From Streptomyces massasporeus (GTDB lineage: Bacteria > Actinomycetota > Actinomycetes > Streptomycetales > Streptomycetaceae), in assembly GCF_014648995.1 (NCBI RefSeq), contig NZ_BMSE01000003.1, forward strand, positions 248,001-312,000: a stretch of DNA of 64,000 bases. The letters are read 5' to 3'. The notes beneath the pieces are model-generated. The model saw only the letters and a program-made list of their open reading frames with translations, ran no database searches and was not told the origin of the DNA. Positions 7,188-17,282 of this stretch are shown piece after piece (position 1 is the first letter of the stretch; every line of letters begins with the position of its first letter). A program made the translations under genes and the position numbers.

Positions 7188-9700
7188 TCAGCTCCGCAGC
7201 TCCGCCCCCACACGCTCACCCGCGAGGGCGACCGCCGCGTCCCGGGCCGCGGACGCCTCGTCCACGGTCAGCGTCCGGTCGGCGGCGCGGAACCGCAGCG
7301 CGTACGCCAGCGACTTCCGCCCCTCGCCCAGCTGCTCGGCGTTCTCGTACACGTCGAACAGCCGGATGGACTCCAGCAGTTCCCCGGCTCCGTCCCGCAG
7401 TGCCGCCTCGACGTCCACGGCCGGCACGAACGCGTCGACGACCAGGGCGACGTCCTGCGTGGCGACGGGGAACGTGGAGATCCGGGGTGCCGCCGCGGTG
7501 GCGTCACCGGCGGTCTCCACCGCGTCCAGGTCGAGCTCCATCGCGCAGGTGCGCGCGGGCAGCCCGAGGGCCTTCACGACCCGCGGGTGCAACTCGCCCG
7601 CGTGCCCGACGACCCGCTCGGCGCCGTCCACGGTGACCGCCAGCTCGGCGCACCGCCCGGGGTGCCAGGGTCCGTACTGACCCTTGCGGATGACGAGCTC
7701 GGCGCCGGCCTCACGGGCGACGGTCCGTGCGGCCTCGACCGCGTCGGCCCAGTCGGCCGGACGGCCCTTGCCCCACCAGCCGGCCTGCTCGCGCGCCCCG
7801 GCGAGGACGACGGCGATGTGCCGCGGCTGGTCGGGCAGCGCCGCGTTCAGCTCGGCGAGCTCCTCGTCGGTCGGGCGGCCGTCGACGGGCAGCACGGCCG
7901 CGACCCGCTGCTCCTCGCGCGGCCGGAAGACCAGACCGGACTCGAACAGCGCGAGGTCGTGCGAGCCCCGGCCGTCGTTGCGCCGCAGGGCGGCGAGCAG
8001 ACCCGGCAGCAGCGACGTGCGCAGCGCGGGCTCCTCGTCGCTCAGCGGGTTGCTCAGCTTGACGACACGGCGGGCCGGGTCGTCCGCCTCGAGGCCGAGC
8101 TGGTCGAAGACCTGCTCGCCGATGAACGGGTAGTTCAGCGCCTCGACGTATCCGGCACCGGCCAGGGCACGGCCGACGCGGCGGTGCAGCCGCTGCCGGT
8201 CCGTCAGGCCGAGACCCGCCGGCGGCTTGGGCAGCGTGGAGGGCAGGTTCTCGTAGCCCTCCAGCCGGATGACCTCTTCGGCCAGGTCGTTCGGGTCGGT
8301 GAGGTCGGGCCGCCAGGACGGGACGGTGACGATCAGCTCGTCCTGCCCGTACACGTCGCAGCCGACCTCCTGGAGGCGGCGCACGACGGTCTCGCGGCCG
8401 TAGGCGACGCCCGCGACCTTGTCCGGGTGGTCGGCCGGGACGGTGATGGTGCGCGGCGCGGACGGGGCGAGGACCTCGGTGACGCCGGCCTCGGCGGTGC
8501 CGCCCGCGAGCAGGACCAGCAGGTCGACGGTGCGCTGTGCGGCGGCCGCCGCGGCCTGCGGGTCGGTGCCGCGCTCGAAGCGCCGAGACGCCTCGGAGGA
8601 CAGCTTGTGCCGGCGGGCCGTGCGTGCGATCGACACCGCGTCGAAGTGCGCGGCCTCGATGACGACGTCCGCCGTGGCACTCTCGACGTTGTCGTGGTCG
8701 GCGATCTCCGTGTTGGCGCCGCCCATGACACCGGCGAGCCCGATCGGGCCGCGGTCGTCGGTGATCACCAGGTCCTCGGCGTCCAGCGTGCGCTCGACGC
8801 CGTCGAGGGTGGTGAGCTTCTCGCCCGCCTCGGCCCGGCGTACGCCGATCGTGCCCTGGACCAGACCGCGGTCGTAGGCGTGCAGGGGCTGGCCGAGCTC
8901 CATCATCACGTAGTTCGTGACGTCGACGGCGAGCGAGATCGGGCGCATGCCGACCTTCTGCAGGCGGCGCTGGAGCCAGATCGGGGAGCGGGCCTCGGCG
9001 CTCAGGCCGGTCACCGTGCGGGCGGTGAAGCGGTCGCAGCCGGTGGGGTCCGAGATCTGGACCGGGTAGCCGTAGGCGTTCGGGCCGGGCACGTCGATCA
9101 GCGCCGGGTCGCGCAGCGGCAGGCCGTAGGCGATGGCGGTCTCGCGGGCCACGCCGCGCAGCGACAGGCAGTAGCCGCGGTCGGGCGTGACGGCGATGTC
9201 GAGGACCTCGTCGACCAGTTCCAGCAGCTCGACGGCGTCCTTGCCGATCTCGGTCTCCGGCGGCAGGACGATGATGCCCTTGGTGCCGTCGTCGCCCATG
9301 TTCAGCTCGTCGCTGGAGCAGATCATGCCGCGCGACATCCGGCCGTAGGTCTTGCGCTCGGCGATCTGGAAGTCACCGGGCAGGACGGCGCCGGGCAGGG
9401 CCACGACGACCTTGTCGCCCACGGCGAAGTTGCGGGCGCCGCAGATGATCTCCTGCGACTCGCCGGTGCCGTTGGCCTGGCCGACGTCGACGGTGCAGAA
9501 GCGGATCGGCTTCTTGAAGTCCGTCAGCTCCTCGATCGTCGCCACCTGGCCGACGACCAGCGGACCCTTGAGGTCGGCGCCGAGCTGCTCGACGGTCTCG
9601 ACCTCCAGACCGGCCGAAATGAGCTTGGCCTGCACGTCGCGACCGGTCTCCGTCTCCGGCAGGTCGACGTACTCCCGCAGCCAAGAAAGCGGGACCCGCA

Positions 9701-9701
<1 letters not shown>
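7188..9701 (-). CDS. pheT: Phenylalanine-tRNA ligase beta subunit
   Basis: An 837-residue protein, the length typical of bacterial PheT. It joins PheS in an alpha2beta2 enzyme that charges tRNA-Phe. Domains in order: N-terminal [17 protein letters not shown]; an EMAP/OB-fold tRNA-binding domain (about residues 40-155, with the [14 protein letters not shown] signature); the B3/B4 editing domain (about 210-390); the B5 domain ([12 protein letters not shown]..., about 400-480); the catalytic-like core; and a C-terminal anticodon-binding FDX-ACB domain ending [14 protein letters not shown]. The ATG overlaps the pheS stop by one base (TGATG), so translation is coupled. Confidence 0.98.
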
Positions 9702-12099
<2,398 letters not shown>

Positions 12100-12153
12100 C
12101 CCCGTACCCCACCTCCAAGGCTCCGCAGAGGGGTCCCTGAGCTGGTCACCCTA

Positions 12154-13014
12154 CTAGTTCCCGGTGACGGAGCGGCACCCTCCGGAGGCGCGCTGTGCAC
12201 GCGCCGACGCATAGAGACATACGGCGGCGGCGGTGGCGAGGTTCAGGCTCTCGGCCTTCCCGTGGATCGGAACGCGCACGACGGCGTCCGTGAGGGCGCG
12301 GGTTTCCTCCGGAAGGCCCCATGCCTCGTTGCCGAAGACCCAGGCGGTCGGCCCGCCCATGGTGCCCTTGTCGAGCTCGTCGTCGAGGTCGCGGTCGCCC
12401 GCCCCGTCGGCGGCGACGACCCGGACGCCGGCGTCCCGCAGCCGTTCGACGGCCTGCTCGACGGGGACGCCGACGGCGACGGGCAGGTGGAACAGGGAAC
12501 CGACGGAGGCGCGGACGGCCTTGGGGTTGTACACGTCGACGGAGGCATCGGTCAGCACGACGGCCTCGGCTCCGGCGGCGTCGGCGCAGCGCAGCACGGT
12601 CCCGGCGTTGCCGGGGTCACGGACGTTGGCGAGGAGGGCGACGAGCCGCGGGCGGGCCGCGAGGACCTCCTCGAAGGGAGTGTCCAGGAACCGGCAGACC
12701 CCGACGAGGCCCTGCGGGGTGACGGTGGTGGAGATGTCGGCGATGACCTGCTCGGCGGCGAGGTGCACGCGGGCTCCGGCGTCCCGGGCCGCTCCGACGA
12801 TGTCGGCGTAGCGCTCTGCGGCCTCCGTCGTGGCGAAGAGCTCCACGAGGGTGGCGGTGTCCCCGGCCCGGTGCCCGGCGGCTTCCCGCACGGCCTGCGG
12901 TCCCTCCGCGAGGAACAGCCGGTCCTTCCCCCGGAAGTTCCGCTTGGCCAGCCGCCGCGCGGCCAGAACGCGGGGGGAGCGGGGGGAGATGAGCTCGGGG
13001 GTGGCGGGAGGCAT
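12154..13014 (-). CDS. SpoU/TrmH-family RNA 2'-O-methyltransferase
   Basis: A 286-residue SPOUT methyltransferase acting on rRNA or tRNA. The N-terminal substrate-binding domain reads RRLAKRNFRGKDRLFLAEGPQAV. The catalytic domain has the three trefoil-knot motifs: LVALLANVRDPGNAGTVLRCADAAG (motif 1), AVVLTDASVDVYNPKAVRAS (motif 2) and WVFGNEAWGLPEE...RVPIHGKAESLNLATAAAV (motif 3). The open frame continues upstream, but that stretch contains the rplT terminator hairpin, so the ATG at 13014 is preferred. It follows the infC-rpmI-rplT operon, a common arrangement in actinobacteria. Some family members give resistance to ribosome-targeting peptides, but nothing here shows that. Confidence 0.93.
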   Translation of the reverse strand: MPPATPELISPRSPRVLAARRLAKRNFRGKDRLFLAEGPQAVREAAGHRAGDTATLVELFATTEAAERYADIVGAARDAGARVHLAAEQVIADISTTVTPQGLVGVCRFLDTPFEEVLAARPRLVALLANVRDPGNAGTVLRCADAAGAEAVVLTDASVDVYNPKAVRASVGSLFHLPVAVGVPVEQAVERLRDAGVRVVAADGAGDRDLDDELDKGTMGGPTAWVFGNEAWGLPEETRALTDAVVRVPIHGKAESLNLATAAAVCLYASARAQRASGGCRSVTGN

Positions 13015-13043
13015 CCGGTTCGCTTTCTGGGTAGCTGCACAGC

Positions 13044-13075
13044 AGGACCCGCAGACCGTCCGGCCTGCGGGTCCT
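13044..13075 (-). terminator. Terminator after rplT
   Basis: Eleven-base arms AGGACCCGCAG (13044-13054) and CTGCGGGTCCT (13065-13075) around a 10-base loop, 27 bases after the rplT stop on the minus strand. Confidence 0.8.
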
Positions 13076-13101
13076 TCAGTCACATCGGCTCGGAGCCGGC
13101 G

Positions 13102-13485
13102 TCACGCAGCCTTCGGCGCGTTCACGTCGCTCGGCAGCGCCTTCTGGGCGACCTCGACGAGCGCGGCGAACGCACCGGCGTCGTTGACGGCCAGCTCGGC
13201 CAGGATCTTGCGGTCGACCTCGACGTTGGCGGCCTTCAGACCCTGGATGAAGCGGTTGTAGGTCATGCCGTTGGCGCGGGCAGCGGCGTTGATGCGCTGG
13301 ATCCACAGCTGACGGAAGTCGCCCTTGCGCTTCTTGCGGTCGTTGTAGTTGTAGACCAGCGAGTGGGTGACCTGCTCCTTGGCCTTGCGGTACAGGCGCG
13401 AGCGCTGACCGCGGTAGCCGGAGGCCTGCTCGAGGATCGCCCGACGCTTCTTGTGGGCGTTGACTGCCCGCTTGACGCGTGCCAC
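13102..13485 (-). CDS. rplT: 50S ribosomal protein L20
   Basis: 127 residues, [20 protein letters not shown], normal L20 length. Family landmarks are [41 protein letters not shown] sequence and the C-terminal RKILAELAV. It binds 23S rRNA and is needed early in 50S assembly. GTG 13485 is preceded by AAGGAG. It is the last gene of infC-rpmI-rplT, about 100 bases after rpmI. Confidence 0.98.
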   Translation of the reverse strand: MARVKRAVNAHKKRRAILEQASGYRGQRSRLYRKAKEQVTHSLVYNYNDRKKRKGDFRQLWIQRINAAARANGMTYNRFIQGLKAANVEVDRKILAELAVNDAGAFAALVEVAQKALPSDVNAPKAA

Positions 13486-13583
13486 TTGTTAACTCCTTGT
13501 AGCGGGGCCGTGGGGGTGCTCACACGACCCGAAATCGATTGGGTCCCGGTCTGACGTACGTCCGGCGCTCACGCGCCCGGACG

Positions 13584-13778
13584 TCACTTGCCGAGAAGCT
13601 TCTTGATCTTCGCGGCGTCGCCCGGGGCCATCTCGGCGTTGCCGGTGAGGCGACGCGTCACACGGGACGACTTGTGCTCGAGCAGGTGGCGCTTGCCGGC
13701 GCGCTCGCGCAGCACCTTGCCGGAGCCGGTGATCTTGAAGCGCTTGCTGGCACCGCTGTGCGACTTGTTCTTCGGCAT
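13584..13778 (-). CDS. rpmI: 50S ribosomal protein L35
   Basis: 64 residues, beginning [20 protein letters not shown] and ending AKIKKLLGK, the full expected length of L35. It is very basic, with the typical [16 protein letters not shown] core. ATG 13778 is preceded by AGGAGA. It lies between infC and rplT in the classical order. Confidence 0.98.
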   Translation of the reverse strand: MPKNKSHSGASKRFKITGSGKVLRERAGKRHLLEHKSSRVTRRLTGNAEMAPGDAAKIKKLLGK

Positions 13779-13885
13779 AGCGCCGTTCTCTCCTCGTCGG
13801 TGGCGCTCCGGTGCCCGGTCGCGAAACCGGGCACGGTGGAGCGTCGTCTTGTATCGGTTGCTTCCTGGGACTGGCGTCCCGGGAG

Positions 13886-14536
13886 TCACGCCTCGGCGGG
13901 CTCCTCAGCCGGCGCCTCGGCCATCGCCTCGGCCTCCGCGGCGTTCTGCGACTTGCCGGGGTTGGCCTTCGCTTCCGCCTTGCGGGCTTCCTGCGCCTGG
14001 CGAGCCTCGGCCATCGCCTCGGTCTTCTTCTTGTGCGGACCGAGAACCATGATCATGTTTCGGCCGTCCTGCTTCGGGTTCGACTCAACGAAACCGAGGT
14101 CGGCCACGTCCTCCGCGAGCCGCTGCAGCAGTCGGTAGCCCAGCTCGGGCCGGGACTGCTCGCGACCACGGAACATGATCGTGATCTTGACCTTGTCGCC
14201 CTGCTTGAGGAACCGAACGACGTGACCCTTCTTGGTGTCATAGTCGTGCGGGTCGATCTTCGGCCGGAGCTTCATCTCCTTGATGACCGTGTGCGCCTGG
14301 TTCTTGCGCGCCTCACGGGCCTTCATGGCCGACTCGTACTTGAACTTCCCGTAGTCCATGAGCTTGCACACAGGCGGACGGGCGTTCGCCGCGACCTCGA
14401 CCAGGTCCAGGTCGTACTCCTGCGCAAGCTCCAGTGCCTTGGCCAGGGGGACGATGCCCACCTGCTCGCCACTGGGACCGACAAGTCGCACCTCGGGAAC
14501 GCGAATCCGGTCGTTGATGCGGGGCTCGGCGCTGAT
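13886..14536 (-). CDS. infC: Translation initiation factor IF-3, starting at an AUC codon
   Basis: IF-3 binds the 30S subunit and checks the start codon-initiator tRNA pairing. The conserved region begins [20 protein letters not shown], continues with the N-domain ([28 protein letters not shown]), a helical linker, and a C-domain ([13 protein letters not shown] segment, [12 protein letters not shown]), and ends with an Ala/Glu/Lys-rich tail of about 40 residues. No ATG, GTG, TTG or CTG exists between the in-frame upstream TAG and the conserved [11 protein letters not shown] segment. The first usable codon is ATC at 14534-14536, four bases after an AGGAGG site. IF-3 genes of other bacteria use AUU or AUC as part of autoregulation, so I start there (216 residues). 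The next NTG, a GTG at 14491, would remove a conserved stretch. Confidence 0.93.
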   Translation of the reverse strand: MSAEPRINDRIRVPEVRLVGPSGEQVGIVPLAKALELAQEYDLDLVEVAANARPPVCKLMDYGKFKYESAMKAREARKNQAHTVIKEMKLRPKIDPHDYDTKKGHVVRFLKQGDKVKITIMFRGREQSRPELGYRLLQRLAEDVADLGFVESNPKQDGRNMIMVLGPHKKKTEAMAEARQAQEARKAEAKANPGKSQNAAEAEAMAEAPAEEPAEA

Positions 14537-14621
14537 GGATCCTCCTCGGTAGCACCACGCGACGGTCTGGCGGACGGCCGCGTAACGTCTCTATTCGATA
14601 GACCTAACCGCGCCGAAGCAC

Positions 14622-14653
14622 AAAAAATGCCCCGGACGATTCCCAGGCGGGGC
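14622..14653 (-). promoter_or_regulatory. Attenuator-like hairpin with U-tract in the infC leader
   Basis: On the minus strand GCCCCG (from 14653-14648) pairs with CGGGGC (14634-14629) and is followed by A and six T residues. The hairpin lies about 90 bases upstream of the infC start. No gene on the minus strand lies upstream for it to terminate, since the neighbour is divergent. A leader attenuator is therefore the simplest reading. Confidence 0.65.
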
Positions 14654-14822
14654 TCCTCGAACTACCGGAGCACCGCCGCGGGTAGCCGCGGGGCGCGCTT
14701 TCGGACGGATCGCCGCCGCTGGGACGGGACCGCCTGACCGGTGACCCGCCGCCCTGAGGGTGATCGGGTGGGAGTTCGAAAGCCTCCACTTGTGGGCCGG
14801 ACGCGCGGGCTGTGAGGCACAC

Positions 14823-14843
14823 GTGTCCGACCGGTCGTTACAC
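14823..14843. promoter_or_regulatory. Palindrome-like element in the infC / DUF1844 intergenic region
   Basis: GTGTCCGACCGGTCGTTACAC: GTGT and ACAC ends flank a central GACCGGTC. Fourteen central bases match the perfect palindrome upstream of tatA (49909-49926). It lies in the divergent intergenic region, upstream of the infC leader. The rest of the 383-base gap holds the infC leader and no other gene that I can support. Confidence 0.4.
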
Positions 14844-14932
14844 GAGGTTACCAGCAAGGGCCAGGAACGGCCAATTGGGGCGAGCCGGGGTCACGTGGGG
14901 TTCGCCCGCTCCCTGCGCCTATCGTGTGGGGC

Positions 14933-15289
14933 ATGAGTGACACCCCTCCTGAGTCCCCCGACTTCGACGCCATGGCCCGCGACATCGCCGAGGTCCCGGC
15001 GGTCGAGGTGATCGTGACGGTCGCCGTCAACCTGATGAGCGCCGCCGCGGTGAAGCTCGGTCTGACCGAGGAGGGCGAGCAGCACAAGGACCTGGACGAG
15101 GCCCGCAAGCTGGTCCACGCGCTGGCCGGTCTGCTGGACGCTACGGCGACCGAGATCAGCTCCTTCCACGCGGCTCCCCTGCGCGACGGCCTGAAGTCGC
15201 TGCAGCTGGCGTTCCGCGAGGCCTCCCTCGTCCCGGACGAGCCGGGCCAGGGGCCGGGCGAGAAGTACACGGGTCCGGTCTACGGCTAG
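14933..15289 (+). CDS. DUF1844 domain-containing protein
   Basis: 118 residues. The family core is clear: DIAEVPAVEVIVTVAVNLM, then SAAAVKLGL, then EARKLVHALAGLLDAT, a helical bundle with a C-terminal polar tail ending EKYTGPVYG. ATG 14933 is preceded by a GTGGGG stretch; the GTG nine bases upstream is less likely. The function is unknown. It is often found near infC and rplT in actinobacteria. The gene converges with the SseB-like gene with a 10-base gap. Confidence 0.85.
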   Translation: MSDTPPESPDFDAMARDIAEVPAVEVIVTVAVNLMSAAAVKLGLTEEGEQHKDLDEARKLVHALAGLLDATATEISSFHAAPLRDGLKSLQLAFREASLVPDEPGQGPGEKYTGPVYG

Positions 15290-15299
15290 TTCATCCGCT

Positions 15300-16031
15300 T
15301 CATCCGCGTACGTACAAGGGCTCGCCCGGCGGCGTCGCCCCGGCCGGCAGGACTGCCAGGTCGAGGCCACGCACCAGGCGGGCCCTCAGTGTTTCGTCGG
15401 CGGCGAGGCGGCGCGCGACCGCGTGGACGCCGGCCTCGTGCGGTACGGCCGGCTCGAAGACCAGGGCGAGGGTGCCGTCGGCCTGGCCCGGTCCGAGGTA
15501 GGCCCGCACCACCGCGCGCACGTCGGCGACGACTGCGCGCACCGCGGCCACGACCGCCGGGTCGGCGAGCGGGTCCGTGGTGGTACGGCCCTCGGCGAGT
15601 GACAGCAGCGCGGGACCCGTCAGCTCGAAGGGCACCGGTCCGGCCATGTCGAGCACGACCGTGTCCGCCTTCTCGTGCGCCGCGGCCTGCAGGGCCTGGT
15701 GCAGCGGCACGGCGACGGGGCGGGCCTGCGGGTCCCAGCGGGCGAGGGAGTCCGTGGAGGTGAAGGCGGGCAGGGCGGTGCGGTCGCCGGCCTTCAGGGT
15801 GGGGACGGCCATGTCGCTGGTCTTCTCGCGGCGCAGTCCCCGCTCGTCCTCCTCGACCTCGCCGAGCACGGCCACGACAGGGACGAGCAACCGGGCGCCC
15901 TTGAGGGCGGCCAGGACCGGAGCCACGGCGCTCCGGTCCGCGGACCAGGCGGCGAGTGCCGCGCTCAGCCGGGGGTCGGCGGAGCCGTCGTCGTCGGAGA
16001 AGCCGGAGTCCGGGATGTTCTTGTTCGCCAC
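15300..16031 (-). CDS. SseB-family protein
   Basis: 243 residues with an SseB N-terminal domain (about residues 20-130: DPRLSAALAAWSADRSAVAPVLAALKGARLLVPVVAVLGE, then MAVPTLKAGDRTALPAFTSTDSLARWDP). The second half is a helical region with FELTGPALLSLAEG and a C-terminal AYLGPGQADGTLALVFE strand. SseB-like proteins are of unclear role in actinobacteria; the name comes from an enterobacterial family and does not imply secretion here. GTG 16031 is the only start that keeps the MANKNIPDSGF N-terminus. Confidence 0.85.
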   Translation of the reverse strand: MANKNIPDSGFSDDDGSADPRLSAALAAWSADRSAVAPVLAALKGARLLVPVVAVLGEVEEDERGLRREKTSDMAVPTLKAGDRTALPAFTSTDSLARWDPQARPVAVPLHQALQAAAHEKADTVVLDMAGPVPFELTGPALLSLAEGRTTTDPLADPAVVAAVRAVVADVRAVVRAYLGPGQADGTLALVFEPAVPHEAGVHAVARRLAADETLRARLVRGLDLAVLPAGATPPGEPLYVRG

Positions 16032-16073
16032 ACGTCGACCCTATCGGCCGGATGGTGCGCGTCCGGCAGCGGC

Positions 16074-17282
16074 TCAGTAGTCCTCGCGGCCGGTACGCCG
16101 GCCGCGCCACAGGACGACCGCCGCGACCAGCAGGACGCCACCGGCGCCGCCCGCGAGGGGGGCGGCCCAGTCGGCGGTGTCGTCGTCGGAGGCGTCGGCG
16201 TCCGGTCCGCTGCCGAAGTACTTCGCACCGTAGGACGCCGACCGGAGGCCCTCGGGCTCGATCCGGCCGGCGGCCTCGATGGCGGCGGCCGGGTCGATGA
16301 AGCCGAAGCCGCGGGAGTCGTCGCGGCCGCCGGACGGGGCGTTGCGGGCGGTGTCCTCCAGCAGCGACTTGATCTGCGCGGGGGCGAGGCCGGGGTGGGC
16401 GGCCTTGACCAGGGCGGCGGCGCCGGAGACGAAGGCGGCGGCGGCGCTGGTGCCCCAGCCCTCGTAGTACTTGTGGTCGGGGTCGGCGATGACGACGTCG
16501 ACGCCGGGGGCGCTGACGGTGGCGTACCAGCGGCGGGTGGAGAAGGAGGCGCGGGTGCCTGCCCGGTCGACGGCGGTGGCGGCTATGACGCCCGGGTAGG
16601 CGGCCGGGTAGGAGATGTGGTCACCCTTCTCGCCGCCGTTCCCGGCGGAGGCGACGACGACCACGCCCTTCTTCACCGCGTACTGCACGGCCTGGTCCTC
16701 GCTGGGCTCGGGATGCGCCGAGGCCGAGTCGTCGCCGAGGGAGAGGTTGATGACGTCGGCGCCGTGGTCGGCGGCCCAGCGGATGCCCTCGGCGAGGGCG
16801 TTGCCGCGGGTGGAGCGGGCCTTGGCGCGGGAGGGGTCGCCGTCCTCGAGGATCACGCGGACCGGCAGGATCTTCGCCTCGGGTGCGATGCCGAGGACGC
16901 CGTCGGCGTCGCCGGGGCCATGTCCGTGGCCGGCGATGATGCCGGCCATGGCGGTGCCGTGCCTGGCCCAGGCGCGGTCCCCGGGTTCGGCTCCGAAGCC
17001 GACCAGGTCCTTGCCGGGCAGGACGTTGCCGGCCAGATCGGGGTGGTCGGCCTCGACGCCGGTGTCCAGGACGGCGACGGTGATGCCCCGGCCCTTCGTG
17101 GTCTGCCAGGCCTCCTCGGTGTGCATGGCGTCGAGGGCCCACTGCTGGGCGCGGATGCCGTCGGCGTGCGCGGTGGCGGCGGGGAGGAGGACGAGGCCGG
17201 CGGTGAGCAGGGCGCCGAGGGCGACGGCCGCGCGGGAGGGCTTGCGCGGGCGTTTCCCGGCGGGTGTGTGGTCGGCGTTCAC
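16074..17282 (-). CDS. mycP: Mycosin-type S8 serine protease (type VII secretion-associated)
   Basis: 402 residues. An N-terminal signal (AAVALGALLTAGLVLLPAATAHA) is followed by a subtilisin domain. The catalytic residues are Asp73 (VAVLDTGV), His108 (WARHGTAMAG) and Ser279 (GWGTSAAAAF), with Asn215 in ASAGNGG as the oxyanion residue. A C-terminal membrane helix (LAGGAGGVLLVAAVVLW) ends in the basic RGRRTGREDY, so the protease faces outward, anchored at its C-terminus. This is the mycosin layout. No ESX structural genes (EccB-E, EsxA/B) are in the window. Its GTG overlaps the stop of the upstream gene by GTGA, so the two are translationally coupled. Confidence 0.9.
   Translation of the reverse strand: MNADHTPAGKRPRKPSRAAVALGALLTAGLVLLPAATAHADGIRAQQWALDAMHTEEAWQTTKGRGITVAVLDTGVEADHPDLAGNVLPGKDLVGFGAEPGDRAWARHGTAMAGIIAGHGHGPGDADGVLGIAPEAKILPVRVILEDGDPSRAKARSTRGNALAEGIRWAADHGADVINLSLGDDSASAHPEPSEDQAVQYAVKKGVVVVASAGNGGEKGDHISYPAAYPGVIAATAVDRAGTRASFSTRRWYATVSAPGVDVVIADPDHKYYEGWGTSAAAAFVSGAAALVKAAHPGLAPAQIKSLLEDTARNAPSGGRDDSRGFGFIDPAAAIEAAGRIEPEGLRSASYGAKYFGSGPDADASDDDTADWAAPLAGGAGGVLLVAAVVLWRGRRTGREDY

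Noticed and set aside
13486..13583. Terminator between rpmI and rplT
   Set aside because: No stem of useful length found; the two genes are more likely co-transcribed.
14848..15370. Minus-strand frames opposite the DUF1844 gene
   Set aside because: The DUF1844 protein on the plus strand has clear family motifs; the opposite frames do not.
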